DNA from: G965215055 sp965242685 | GTDB lineage: Bacteria > Pseudomonadota > Gammaproteobacteria > UBA4575 | DNA: 64,000 bases | Direction of reading: 5' to 3' | NCBI GenBank assembly: GCA_965242685.1 | Contig: OZ251487.1 | Span: forward strand, 186,001 to 250,000 | Shown here: piece by piece, positions 9,799 to 17,520 of the stretch | Numbering within the stretch: position 1 is the first letter of the stretch | Layout: each line of letters begins with the position of its first letter | The notes under the pieces: generated by a model | Seen by the model: the letters and a program-made list of their open reading frames with translations, nothing else | The model's database searches: none | What the model was told of the DNA's origin: nothing | Made by a program: the position numbers and the translations under genes

Positions 9799-11100
9799 TC
9801 AACTTGCAGTGTTCGGCGGGGTAGGCGCGGCCTCGGCGGGGTGCGGTTGGCGCGGGCCGACGCGCACCGTACGCACGGCATTACTTTTCATCTTCACCAC
9901 CTCGATGGGATAGCCGTCGATCAGCAAACTGGTACCGGCTTTGGGGATAGACTCCATATGCTCCAGCACCAGGCCGTTGATCGTCTTGGGGCCGTCTTCG
10001 TGCAACGTCCCTTGCAGCATCTCATTCACGTCGCGCACGTGGGCGCCGCCGTCGATCAGATACGTGCCGTCCCGTTGCGGCCGGATCTCGACGTTATCCG
10101 TGGCGGGATCGTTGGTGAATTCACCGACGATTTCCTCCAGCAGATCTTCCAGCGTGACCAACCCTTGGATGTCTCCGAACTCGTCGACCACCAGGCTGAG
10201 ACGGCGTTTCTTGTCCTGAAACTCAAACAGCAGCTTCTTCAGGTTGGTACCTTCGGGAATGAAATAAGGCTCGCGCAGCACCTCTTCCAGTTGCTTGGGG
10301 TTAAGCCCCTTATGGAGAGTGCCCGGAAGCAGCTTGCGCAGATGCAAAAAACCGACCACGTTATCCATGTCGCCGCGATACGCCGGCACCCTCGTGTAAG
10401 AGATATTTTGTAGCCGGTTGACGACGGCGTCCCAATCATCGTCCAGATCGACGCCGACGATCTCGTTTTTCGGGATCATAATATCTTCCACGCTGTTCTT
10501 TTCCAGATCGAGAATGCCCAGCAGCATTTTCTGGTGTTCGTCCGAGATACGGGTGCCCTCATCCTTGACGGCGGTACGCAGCTCCTCGTGGGTGAGCGAA
10601 GTGAACGGCCTGCCTTGGGTACGAATGCCGAACAGGTGCAACAAGGCGTTGGCAAATAGATTGACCATGCGCACGAAGGGATAGGCGACCGTCAGCAGGG
10701 GCACGTAGAGGATCGCGGCGGGAAAGGCAAACTTTTCGCTGTGCAGGGCGCCGAACGTCTTCGGCGCCAATTCCGCAAACACCAGGATCGCAAAGATCAG
10801 GATAAAAGTAGCCACGGCGATCCCGAGTTCACCGTGCAGGCGATAGCCGATATAGGCCGACAGTTGCGCGATCAGGATATTGACGACATTGTTGCCGAGC
10901 AGGATAAGCCCGATCAGCAGATCCGGTTTTGCCAACAGCTTTTGCGCCTGTTTCGCGCCCCGATGACCGCTTTCCGCCAAACGGCGCACGCGATAGCGGT
11001 TAAGCGCCATCAAGGCGGTTTCGGAACCTGAAAAAAATGCCGACAGAACAAATAAAATGAGCAACGCCACAAACAGCGTGCCCGTCGAATACTCATCCAA
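9799..11100 (-). CDS. corB: HlyC/CorC-family membrane transporter (CNNM/CorB type)
   Basis: A 433-residue membrane protein with the DUF21 transmembrane domain (FVLSAFFSGSETALMALNRYRVRRLAE near the N-terminus, LLGNNVVNILIAQLSAYIG, FAELAPKTFGAL), then two CBS domains (about residues 200-330, including IPKNEIVGVDLDDDW and SLVVDEFGDIQGLVTLEDLLEEIVGEF) and a C-terminal CorC_HlyC domain ending near RTVRVGP. The family is implicated in magnesium efflux or homeostasis. It lies just downstream of ypjD on the same strand, as in E. coli and relatives. The proline-rich tail (AEAAPTPPNTAS) is unremarkable. Confidence 0.92.
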   Translation of the reverse strand: MDEYSTGTLFVALLILFVLSAFFSGSETALMALNRYRVRRLAESGHRGAKQAQKLLAKPDLLIGLILLGNNVVNILIAQLSAYIGYRLHGELGIAVATFILIFAILVFAELAPKTFGALHSEKFAFPAAILYVPLLTVAYPFVRMVNLFANALLHLFGIRTQGRPFTSLTHEELRTAVKDEGTRISDEHQKMLLGILDLEKNSVEDIMIPKNEIVGVDLDDDWDAVVNRLQNISYTRVPAYRGDMDNVVGFLHLRKLLPGTLHKGLNPKQLEEVLREPYFIPEGTNLKKLLFEFQDKKRRLSLVVDEFGDIQGLVTLEDLLEEIVGEFTNDPATDNVEIRPQRDGTYLIDGGAHVRDVNEMLQGTLHEDGPKTINGLVLEHMESIPKAGTSLLIDGYPIEVVKMKSNAVRTVRVGPRQPHPAEAAPTPPNTAS

Positions 11101-11181
11101 GGTCGGTACGACCCTCCGAGTGATACATGGCTACATTAACTACCCTATCGGACAGTTTGTCAAGTGGGGGAAATCGGAAGA

Positions 11182-12012
11182 TCAAGTGAGAGGAATCACC
11201 GGCACCCGATTCAACACCAACTCCAGCACAAACTTGCTACCCAGATACGCCAGGATCAGCAGCCCGAAGCCGCTCAACGTCCAGTGTATGGCGACCCGCC
11301 CGCGCCAGCCGAATTGCCGCCGCCCCCACAGCAACAGCGCAAACACGATCCAGGCCAATATCGAAAGGATCGTCTTGTGCGCGATGTGCTGTTCAAACAT
11401 ATTCTCCAGAAACACGAAACCACTGACGAGGGCGACACTAAGCAACACAAAGCCGACCAGGAGAGTTTGAAACAACAACCTTTCCGTATCGTGCAGGGGA
11501 GGGAAGGCGCGCGTGATGCCGTCCAGATGATGTTTGCGCAGACGCCGATCTTGGGTGAGCAGCAACACCGACTGCACCGCGGCAATCGTCAGAATGCTGA
11601 ACGCAAACAACGAACTTACCACGTGCACCTGTAGCCCGTGCAGGTTAGAGGCGGCGGCGACCACTTGCGGTTTGAAGATCGCCAGCGCAACGCCCGCCGT
11701 CACCGGCGGCAATACGAACAATCCCAGCAGCTCCGTCTTTTTCGTCACCGACAGCAGCAGCGTCAACACGGCGATGAGAAACAGCACGATGGACAGCGCG
11801 TTATAAAACGTCAGGTTCAACCCGTGCGCCGTAAACGTTTGCGGATAGAGATAGATCGCGTGCAACAGACACGCGACGCCCCACAAGGCCGGCGCCGTCG
11901 GTGAGCGTTTTCCGCCCCGTCCCTCGTCACGTCGGCAATAGACGCGCCACAGGATCGCCGCAAACGTCGCCGTATAAAACAACATCGCGCCGTATTTCAA
12001 AACACTTGACAT
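11182..12012 (-). CDS. ypjD: Cytochrome c assembly (CcsA)-family inner membrane protein YpjD
   Basis: About eight hydrophobic helices and the HGLQVHVVSSLFAFSIL segment of the CcsA/CcmF-like family; YpjD-type proteins are encoded next to corB and ffh in many gammaproteobacteria. I place the start at the ATG at 12012 (MSSVLKYGAMLFYTATF), which begins directly with the first membrane helix and gives 276 residues. An in-frame ATG at 12069 would add 19 residues (MQGVYLDPPGGVPHSAEKV) that lie in a region duplicated at 17.4 kb and look non-coding. In related genomes ffh lies just upstream in the opposite direction; here about 10.7 kb separates them. Confidence 0.85.
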   Translation of the reverse strand: MSSVLKYGAMLFYTATFAAILWRVYCRRDEGRGGKRSPTAPALWGVACLLHAIYLYPQTFTAHGLNLTFYNALSIVLFLIAVLTLLLSVTKKTELLGLFVLPPVTAGVALAIFKPQVVAAASNLHGLQVHVVSSLFAFSILTIAAVQSVLLLTQDRRLRKHHLDGITRAFPPLHDTERLLFQTLLVGFVLLSVALVSGFVFLENMFEQHIAHKTILSILAWIVFALLLWGRRQFGWRGRVAIHWTLSGFGLLILAYLGSKFVLELVLNRVPVIPLT

Positions 12013-12046
12013 CACTTTCTCAGCACTATGCGGAACACCGCCGGGC

Positions 12047-12125
12047 GGGTCAAGATAAACACCTTGCAATCCGTCGGCGGTAACCCATCCATACTAACAG
12101 GTTGTGGCGGATCATTTCTTTTCCC
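12047..12125. repeat. ypjD upstream flank, partly duplicated at 17411-17490
   Basis: This roughly 80 bp block just upstream of ypjD (containing ATCCGTCGGCGGTAAC and ACAGGTTGTGGCG) has a diverged copy at 17411-17490 between pentapeptide genes 4 and 5. A flank of a core gene inside the island marks the junction of an old tandem duplication. Confidence 0.7.
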
Positions 12126-12167
12126 CAAAGCGTTTCCGGTTGTTTCGTTAATATTTCAATTTCGGGC

Positions 12168-12310
12168 AAAATCTATCACTTGAATGGGTTATTTCTCCAG
12201 TCTTCAAGTTTTCAGGTGAAATCTATCACTTGAATGGGTTATTTCTCCGGTCTTCAAGTTTTCAGGTGAAATCTACCCCTTGAATGGCTATTTTTTTCTC
12301 GATCTTTTTA
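12168..12310. repeat. 50-bp tandem repeat, copies of a gene 3' end
   Basis: Three copies at an exact 50 bp period, with ATCTATCACTTGAATGG beginning at 12171 and 12221 and a variant at 12271. On the minus strand the unit begins CCTGAAAACTTG, which is also the end of pentapeptide gene 1 (codons for PENL); the third copy contains the actual C-terminal codons and stop. The array therefore looks like successive duplications of the gene's 3' end. Partial copies recur at 13480-13530, 14840-14885 and 16115-16225. Confidence 0.85.
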
Positions 12311-13415
12311 CCAAGTTTTCAGGAAGACGATGGGGGAGGTTCGGGTCCCATTTCAGGGGTTTGCCGGTTTCGCTGTCCTTGGCGTCCTCGAGGTGAGGCG
12401 GTTTTTCGGGAGGATCGGCTACTGCTTCGTCAAGTTGGCCTTGTGTTAAGCCACGTGCAAACCCAAGGTCCGCACCAGACAAATCAGCATTATCAAGTTT
12501 CGCATCGGACAAATTAGCAAAATAAAGCCTCGCACCAGACAAATCAGCCTGCCCAAGCATCGTACTGGACAAATTAGTATCAATAAGCCATGCACCGGAT
12601 AAATTAGCACCACCAAGCACCGCACTGGACAAATCAGCATGCTCAAGCCTCGCATCGGACAAATCAGCCCCATTAAGTCTCGCTTGTGTCAAATCAGCAC
12701 CCTCAAGCCACGCTCCGGACAAATCAGCGAGATTAAGCACCGCAAAGGGCAAATCAGCATCAGTAAGATGTAGTAGCTCTAGCATTATTCCTTTACTTCT
12801 TTCTTGCTCCTCAATCTTTTTTTGTTTCTCATTCCGCCTGCCTAAGGCCGTCATAATGGCATGTACGTCTTCACGGATTCTGGGGTGTTTTTGTGCAATA
12901 TATTTTTCAGGGACTATTAGGTGTTCCTCTTTCTGCTTATCATTTTTTTCATCTTTTTCGTTTTCATCTTTTGGCGGTTTACGCACAAAGGTGCAAAAGA
13001 GTTTTACGATCTGGACGTAATAGTCTTCGGCGTGTTCCTTTGCCAGGCGTTCAAGTGCGTAGATACCGCCCAGACGTACCGACAGCACTTCGCTGCCCAG
13101 CATCTCCGCGCCCTTTTGATAGCGTTCGTTCAGCAGGCTGCTCTGTGCGACTTTGCTGCGCCATATTGCAAGCGGGAATGCGATGATTGCAGCGATGATC
13201 AGACCGAGATTGCGCACCGTCGTACTGCCGGATTCCCCACGGTACAACCAGTCCCCGCACAAGATTGAAACGATAATAAAAAAGGTAAAACCGACAAGGA
13301 CAATCACGGTCAGTAATCCAAGATGATCCTCGGCAAACTTGGATCCAGAGTCCCACCATCCTTGAACAGTGTCTACAAAGCGTTTCCGTTCCTGGTCTTT
13401 TTGTTTCTCTTTCAT
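12288..13415 (-). CDS. Membrane-anchored pentapeptide-repeat protein 1
   Basis: A 375-residue protein in three parts. The N-terminus has two membrane helices (VIVLVGFTFFIIVSILC and LIIAAIIAFPLAIWRS, type A). The middle is a conserved soluble block (LLNERYQKGAEMLGSEVLSV, RLGGIYALERLAKEHAEDYY, then REDVHAIMTALGRRN) shared by all five paralogues here and, to my knowledge, by many proteobacterial pentapeptide proteins. From about residue 225 come A(D/N)LSxAxLxx pentapeptides that would form a right-handed quadrilateral beta-helix. The tail is GLTQGQLDEAVADPPEKPP...LPENLVKRSRKK. The function is unknown. It is the distal gene of a tandem array on one strand. Confidence 0.85.
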   Translation of the reverse strand: MKEKQKDQERKRFVDTVQGWWDSGSKFAEDHLGLLTVIVLVGFTFFIIVSILCGDWLYRGESGSTTVRNLGLIIAAIIAFPLAIWRSKVAQSSLLNERYQKGAEMLGSEVLSVRLGGIYALERLAKEHAEDYYVQIVKLFCTFVRKPPKDENEKDEKNDKQKEEHLIVPEKYIAQKHPRIREDVHAIMTALGRRNEKQKKIEEQERSKGIMLELLHLTDADLPFAVLNLADLSGAWLEGADLTQARLNGADLSDARLEHADLSSAVLGGANLSGAWLIDTNLSSTMLGQADLSGARLYFANLSDAKLDNADLSGADLGFARGLTQGQLDEAVADPPEKPPHLEDAKDSETGKPLKWDPNLPHRLPENLVKRSRKK

Positions 13416-13416
13416 C

Positions 13417-13467
13417 TCAGTTGTCCACCTTGCGGAAAGGGGTAATTCTTCTTGGTTGCTTTACCAT
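13417..13467 (-). other. Echo of a pentapeptide gene start upstream of gene 1
   Basis: A 16-codon mini-ORF, MVKQPRRITPFRKVDN then TGA, ends one base before the ATG of gene 1 (13415). It is nearly the N-terminus of paralogues 3 and 4 (MGKKRRITPFPKVDNG). Similar blocks precede genes 2 and 3. It may be a duplicated 5' end or a leader peptide. Confidence 0.6.
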
Positions 13468-13523
13468 CTATTTCAGTTTCGGGCAAAATCTATCACTTGA
13501 ATGACTATTTTTTTACCAAATTT

Positions 13524-14771
13524 TCAGGAAGACGATTCGGGCGGGACCTTACCGCGCCAGACCAGGGGTTTGCCGGTTTTACTGTCTTTGACATCTGTGA
13601 GGTCGGGCGGGTTGTCGGGGTCGGCTACGGCTTGATCCAGTTGAGCTTGTGTTAAGCCGCGTACACCACCAAGCCGCGCACCAGACAAATTAGCACGATT
13701 GAGCACCACACTGGAAAAATCAGCATCATAAAGCCACGCACCGGACAAATCAGCACGATGAAGTACCGCATTGGGAAACTTAGCACTACGAAGCTCTGCA
13801 TCGGACAAATTAGCACCATCAAGCTCTGCACCAGACAAATTAGCACCAACAAGGTTCGCACGGGATAAATCAGTTTCATAAAGCTGCGCACGGGACAAAT
13901 TAGCACTTTCAAACCTCACATAGGATAAATCAGCATAATAAAGCCTCGTATAAGACAAATTAGCATCACGAAGCTCCGCATGGGACAAATTAGCACCAAT
14001 AAGCACTGCACAGGACAAATCAGTTTCATAAAGCACCGCACCAGATAAATTAGCACCATTCAGATCTAGAAGATCTAGTCCTGGTACTTTACTTATTTCT
14101 TGCTTCTCAATCTCTTGTTGTTCCTCATTCCGTCTGCCCAAGCCCTTCATAATGGCCTGTACGTCTTCGCGGATTTTTGGGTGTTTCTCTGTGTCGCTTT
14201 CATTTTTTGCATCGCTATCGTTTTCATCTCTTGGCGGGTTGCGCACAAAGGCGCAAAGAATTTTTATGATCAGAACGTGGTAGTCTTCGGCGTGTTCCCG
14301 TGCCAGGTTCTCGAGTGCGTAGATACCGCCCAGACGTACCGAGAGCACCGCGTTGCCCAGCATCTCCGCGCCCTTTTGATAGCGTTCGTTCAATAGGCCA
14401 CGTTGTGCTATTTCGAATTGTTGTTGTGCCAATTCGAATTGTTGTTGTGCCGTTTCGGATCGTTGCTGTGCTGTTTCGGATTGTTTTTGCGCCGTTTCAG
14501 ATTGTCGTTGTGCCGTCTTGGATTGTCGGTCTGCAACGATGCTGCGCCATATCGCAAGCGGTAAACCGATGACTGCTGCGAAAGCAAAGATAAGGTTACG
14601 AGCAAGCGTGTCATGCCAAACAGATACAATAAATACAGCAACAACAAAGATGATGCCTAGGACAGCCCACCAAAAAAGTGGAACGGCGTTAGCTCTGAAA
14701 AAACTGGATACAGAGTCCCACCATCCTTGAACAGTGTTTACATGTTTCTGGTCTTTTCGTTTCTTTTCCAT
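13524..14771 (-). CDS. Membrane-anchored pentapeptide-repeat protein 2
   Basis: A 415-residue paralogue of its neighbours. Its N-terminus is of type B: LFWWAVLGIIFVVAVFIVSV, then LARNLIFAFAAVIGLPLAIW. It is followed by the longest heptad stalk of the family, six (Q/R)QSETAQ-type units, before RGLLNERYQKGAEMLGNAVL. Pentapeptides run from about residue 235 to 380, then GLTQAQLDQAVADPDNPPDL. The end (VPPESSS) differs from paralogues 1 and 5 because of a frame change just before the PENL region, so the C-terminal tail is lost. The function is unknown; an outward- or inward-facing beta-helix tethered to the inner membrane is the simplest picture. Confidence 0.85.
   Translation of the reverse strand: MEKKRKDQKHVNTVQGWWDSVSSFFRANAVPLFWWAVLGIIFVVAVFIVSVWHDTLARNLIFAFAAVIGLPLAIWRSIVADRQSKTAQRQSETAQKQSETAQQRSETAQQQFELAQQQFEIAQRGLLNERYQKGAEMLGNAVLSVRLGGIYALENLAREHAEDYHVLIIKILCAFVRNPPRDENDSDAKNESDTEKHPKIREDVQAIMKGLGRRNEEQQEIEKQEISKVPGLDLLDLNGANLSGAVLYETDLSCAVLIGANLSHAELRDANLSYTRLYYADLSYVRFESANLSRAQLYETDLSRANLVGANLSGAELDGANLSDAELRSAKFPNAVLHRADLSGAWLYDADFSSVVLNRANLSGARLGGVRGLTQAQLDQAVADPDNPPDLTDVKDSKTGKPLVWRGKVPPESSS
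14402..14527. repeat. 21-bp tandem repeat (heptad stalk), six copies
   Basis: Six imperfect 21 bp units inside pentapeptide gene 2 encode heptads such as QSETAQK, QSETAQQ and QFELAQQ. Paralogues 3 and 5 carry two units, 4 has one and 1 has a remnant, so the unit number is variable between copies. Confidence 0.85.
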
Positions 14772-14880
14772 CTCAGTTGCCCACCTTGCGGAAAGGGGTA
14801 ATTCTTGGTTACTTTCCCATCCATTTATTTCAGTTTCGGGTGAAATCTATCACTTGAATGGCTATTTTTTCACCAAGTTT
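14772..14880. other. Echo block between pentapeptide genes 2 and 3
   Basis: Directly upstream of gene 2, a degenerate copy of a paralogue 5' end starts with an ATG at 14820 but stops after three codons (MGK, TAA). It is followed by a partial 50 bp unit (ATCTATCACTTGAATGG) belonging to the 3' end of gene 3. Confidence 0.6.
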
Positions 14881-16053
14881 TCAGAAAGACGGTAAGGGAG
14901 CGTCACCACCGCGCCATTTCAGGGGTTTGCCGGTTTTGCCGTCATACGCGCCCTCGAGGTTGGGCGGGTTGTCGGGGTCGGCTACTGCTTCATCAAGTTA
15001 GGTTTGTGTCAGGCCTTCCGCACCAGACAAATCAGCACCCTCAAGCCTCGCATTGGACAAATCAGCACCCTCGAGTTCTGCACGGGACAAATCAGCACCA
15101 TCAAGCACCGCACTGGACAAATCAGCATCAACAAGATTCGCACCAGATAACTTAGCACCCTTAAGCTTTGCACCAGGCAATTTAGCACCATCAAGCATCG
15201 CATCGGACAACTTAGCACCAACAAGATCTAGTATTGGTTCTTTACTTATGCTCATTTCTTGCTCCTCAATCTCTTGTTGTTTCTTATTCCGCTTCTTGCC
15301 CAAGGCCGTCATAATGGCCTATACGTCTTCACGGATTTTCTCTTGCGGCGCATCACTTTTTGCATCGTTATCGTTTTTATCTTTTGCGTTTTCATCTTTT
15401 GGCGGGTTGCGCACAACGGCGCAAAAGTGTTTTACGATCTGAACGTGATAGTTTTCGGCGTGTTCCTTCGCCAGGCGTTCAAGTGCGTAGATACCGCCCA
15501 GCCGTACCGAGAGTACCTTGCTGCCCAACATATCCGCGCCCTTTTGATAGCGTTCGTTCAGCAGGTCACGTTGTGCCGTTTCGGATTGTTGTTGTGCCGT
15601 CTTGGATTGTCGGTCTGCAACGAAGCTGCGCCATATTGCGAGCGGTAAACCGATGAGTGCCGCGACCACAAAGATAAAGTTACGAGCAAGTCCTGCGTTT
15701 CCCAGTAAACATTCCCAGTACAGATACGCTAGGCATACAGCACCAACAGAAATGATGAATACATAAACCGACCAAAGAAGTGGGACGCGAGTTTTTTTGA
15801 ACAAATCGCTGCGCCATATTGCGAGCGATAATGCGATGATTGCAACGGCGATCAGGCTGAGATTGCGCACCGTTGTACTGCCGGATTCGCCATGCAACCA
15901 GTGTTCCCACCACCACAAGATTAAAAAAGCGATAAGACCAGCAAGAAGAGCAATCCTGGCCGGTGATTTAAGATGATCCTTGGTAAATTTCCAGACACGG
16001 CGAATACCATTGTCTACCTTGGGGAAAGGGGTAATTCTTCGTTTCTTTCCCAT
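14881..16053 (-). pseudogene. Pentapeptide-repeat protein 3, disrupted by two stop codons
   Basis: A frame of 391 codons aligned with the paralogues is broken by TAG at 15319-15321 (in REDV*AIMTALG, where others have REDVQAIM, so CAG to TAG) and by TAA at 14998-15000 (in GLTQT*LDEAVADPDN). Both are in frame and no indel is needed. The remaining pieces are a 244-residue membrane plus middle-domain protein and a separate pentapeptide part. The N-terminus is a chimera: a type A helix pair (VRNLSLIAVAIIALSLAIW) followed by a type B pair (LARNFIFVVAALIGLPLAIW). An amber-suppressing host could read the first stop, but two stops favour decay. Confidence 0.8.
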
Positions 16054-16054
16054 C

Positions 16055-16102
16055 TCAGTTGTCCACCTTGCGGAAAGCGGTAATTCTTGGTTGCTTTCCC
16101 AT
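16055..16102 (-). other. Echo mini-ORF upstream of pentapeptide gene 3
   Basis: A 15-codon frame, MGKQPRITAFRKVDN then TGA, ends one base before the ATG of gene 3, whose own start reads MGKKRRITPFPKVDNG. The two ATGs are 49 bp apart, so this is a clear tandem duplication of the gene's first codons with a stop at its end. Confidence 0.75.
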
Positions 16103-16114
16103 CTATTTTAGTTT

Positions 16115-16225
16115 CGGGTAAAATCTATCACTTGAATGGGTTATTTCTCCGGTCTTCAAGTTTTCAGGTAAACCCTATCACTTGAATGGCTATTTTTACT
16201 CGGTCTTTTTTCACTAAGTTTTCAG
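16115..16225. repeat. Two copies of the 50-bp gene-end repeat after pentapeptide gene 4
   Basis: Two units with TATCACTTGAATGG about 50 bp apart. They repeat the PENL-type 3' end sequence that gene 4 itself no longer translates because its frame stops earlier at 16247. Confidence 0.7.
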
Positions 16226-16246
16226 GAAGACGGCGAGGGTGAGGTA

Positions 16247-17362
16247 CTACCCGTGCCAGACTAAGGGTTCGCCGGTTTCGCTGTCCTTGGCGCCCTCGAG
16301 TTTAGGCGGGTTAAATTCTTTAGGTTGTGGGACTTGTACTAAGCCGCCATTCGGTAAACGCGCTTGGATCGCTTGGATTAAGACTCCTGCTTTATCAAGT
16401 TGGTCTTGTGTTAAGCCACTTACACCCTCAAGCACCGCACGGGACAAATCAGCACCCTTAAGCTTCGCACCGGACAAATTAGCCTCATAAAGCCCCGCAC
16501 TGGACAAATTAGCCTCATAAAGTCCCGCACCAGACAAATCAACACGATAAAGCCCCGCAACGGACAAATTAGCACCATGAAGCACCGTACCGAACAACTT
16601 AGCACCATTAAGCTCCGCACGGGACAAATCGGCATCATCAAGCACTGCATTGGACAAATCAGCACCCTCAAGCCTTGCACTGGATAAATTGGCACCATGA
16701 AGCACCGCACCAGACAAATTAGCACCAGTAAGCACCGCACCAGACAAATTGGCACCAACAAGATTTAGTATTGGTTCTTTACTTATTTTTCGTTTCTCAA
16801 TCTTTTGTTGTTCCTCATTCCGCCTGCCCAAGGTTGTCATAATGGCTTGTACGTCTTCACGGATTTTGGAGTGTTCCTCTTGCGGCGTATCGTCATCTCC
16901 TGGCGGTTTACGTACAAAGGCACAAAAAAGTTTTACGATCTGAATGTGATAGTCTTCGGCGTGTTCCTGTGCCAGGCGTTTAAGTGCGTAGATGCCGCCC
17001 AGACGTACCGAGAGTACCTTGCTGCCCAGCATCGCCGCGCTCTTTTGATAGCGTTCGTTCAGCCGGCCGCGTTGTGCTGTCTTGGATTGTCGGTCTGCAA
17101 CGAAGCTGCGCCATATTGCGAGCGGTAAACCGATGATTGCGATGATTGCGGCAAAGATCAGGCCGAGATTGCGCACCGTCGTAATGCCGTCTTCCCCGCC
17201 GTGTAACCAATCCCACTGGTACCAGATTAAAGGAGTGATAAAAAGAGCAAGAAGGGCAACCACAGTCGGTAATCCAACCCGATCCTCGGCAAATTTCCAG
17301 GCGCGGTAAATACCATTGTCCACCTTGTTGGGGGAAGGGATAATTTTTAGTTTCTTTTCCAT
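16247..17362 (-). CDS. Membrane-anchored pentapeptide-repeat protein 4
   Basis: A 371-residue paralogue. It has a type A N-terminus: MEKKLKIIPSPNKVDNG, then helices VALLALFITPLIW and LIFAAIIAIIGLPLAIW, and one heptad (QSKTAQR). The shared middle block (LNERYQKSAAMLGSKVLSV, EDVQAIMTTLGRRNEEQQK) precedes about 24 pentapeptides, from LVGANLSGAV to LEGVSGLTQ. The spacer before the end contains an insertion (GVLIQAIQARLPNGGLVQVP) absent from the paralogues, and the protein ends GEPLVWHG, short of the PENL tail. Its upstream flank resembles that of gene 5, including a fragment like the 3' end of the restriction gene. Confidence 0.85.
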   Translation of the reverse strand: MEKKLKIIPSPNKVDNGIYRAWKFAEDRVGLPTVVALLALFITPLIWYQWDWLHGGEDGITTVRNLGLIFAAIIAIIGLPLAIWRSFVADRQSKTAQRGRLNERYQKSAAMLGSKVLSVRLGGIYALKRLAQEHAEDYHIQIVKLFCAFVRKPPGDDDTPQEEHSKIREDVQAIMTTLGRRNEEQQKIEKRKISKEPILNLVGANLSGAVLTGANLSGAVLHGANLSSARLEGADLSNAVLDDADLSRAELNGAKLFGTVLHGANLSVAGLYRVDLSGAGLYEANLSSAGLYEANLSGAKLKGADLSRAVLEGVSGLTQDQLDKAGVLIQAIQARLPNGGLVQVPQPKEFNPPKLEGAKDSETGEPLVWHG

Positions 17363-17387
17363 CTCAGTTTCTCCTACGCCGGCGGGG

Positions 17388-17490
17388 TTTTGTGGTGGCC
17401 GTAAGCGGGACGGGTCGAGGTGAACACATTGCGATCCGTCGGCGGTAACATCTCTATATTAGCAGGTTATGGCGTATAATTCCTTTCCCC
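17388..17490. repeat. Duplication junction between pentapeptide genes 4 and 5
   Basis: Next to the start of gene 4, GTTTTGT...GCCGTAAGCGGG resembles the 3' end of the type IIL restriction gene at 18730-18760, which likewise abuts the start of gene 5. It is followed at 17411-17490 by a diverged copy of the ypjD upstream flank (12047-12125). The order [restriction 3' end][ypjD flank] is what a tandem duplication of the unit ypjD-flank/pentapeptide gene/restriction 3' end would leave. Confidence 0.65.
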
Positions 17491-17520
17491 TTGTATGGGC
17501 TATTTCTCTCGATCTTTATA

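Noticed and set aside
9774..9881. N-terminal extension of radA to 9881
   Set aside because: The extra residues are arginine- and proline-rich, overlap corB by 83 nt and have no counterpart in RadA; GTG at 9773 starts at the zinc finger.
12440..12770. Regular 30-bp repetition suggesting a CRISPR array
   Set aside because: The units are coding pentapeptide pairs with no constant repeat and no unique spacers, and no cas genes are present.
17263..17362. Possible inverted repeat ends or transposase flanking the island
   Set aside because: I found no terminal inverted repeats, no transposase and no integrase anywhere in 12-22.7 kb.
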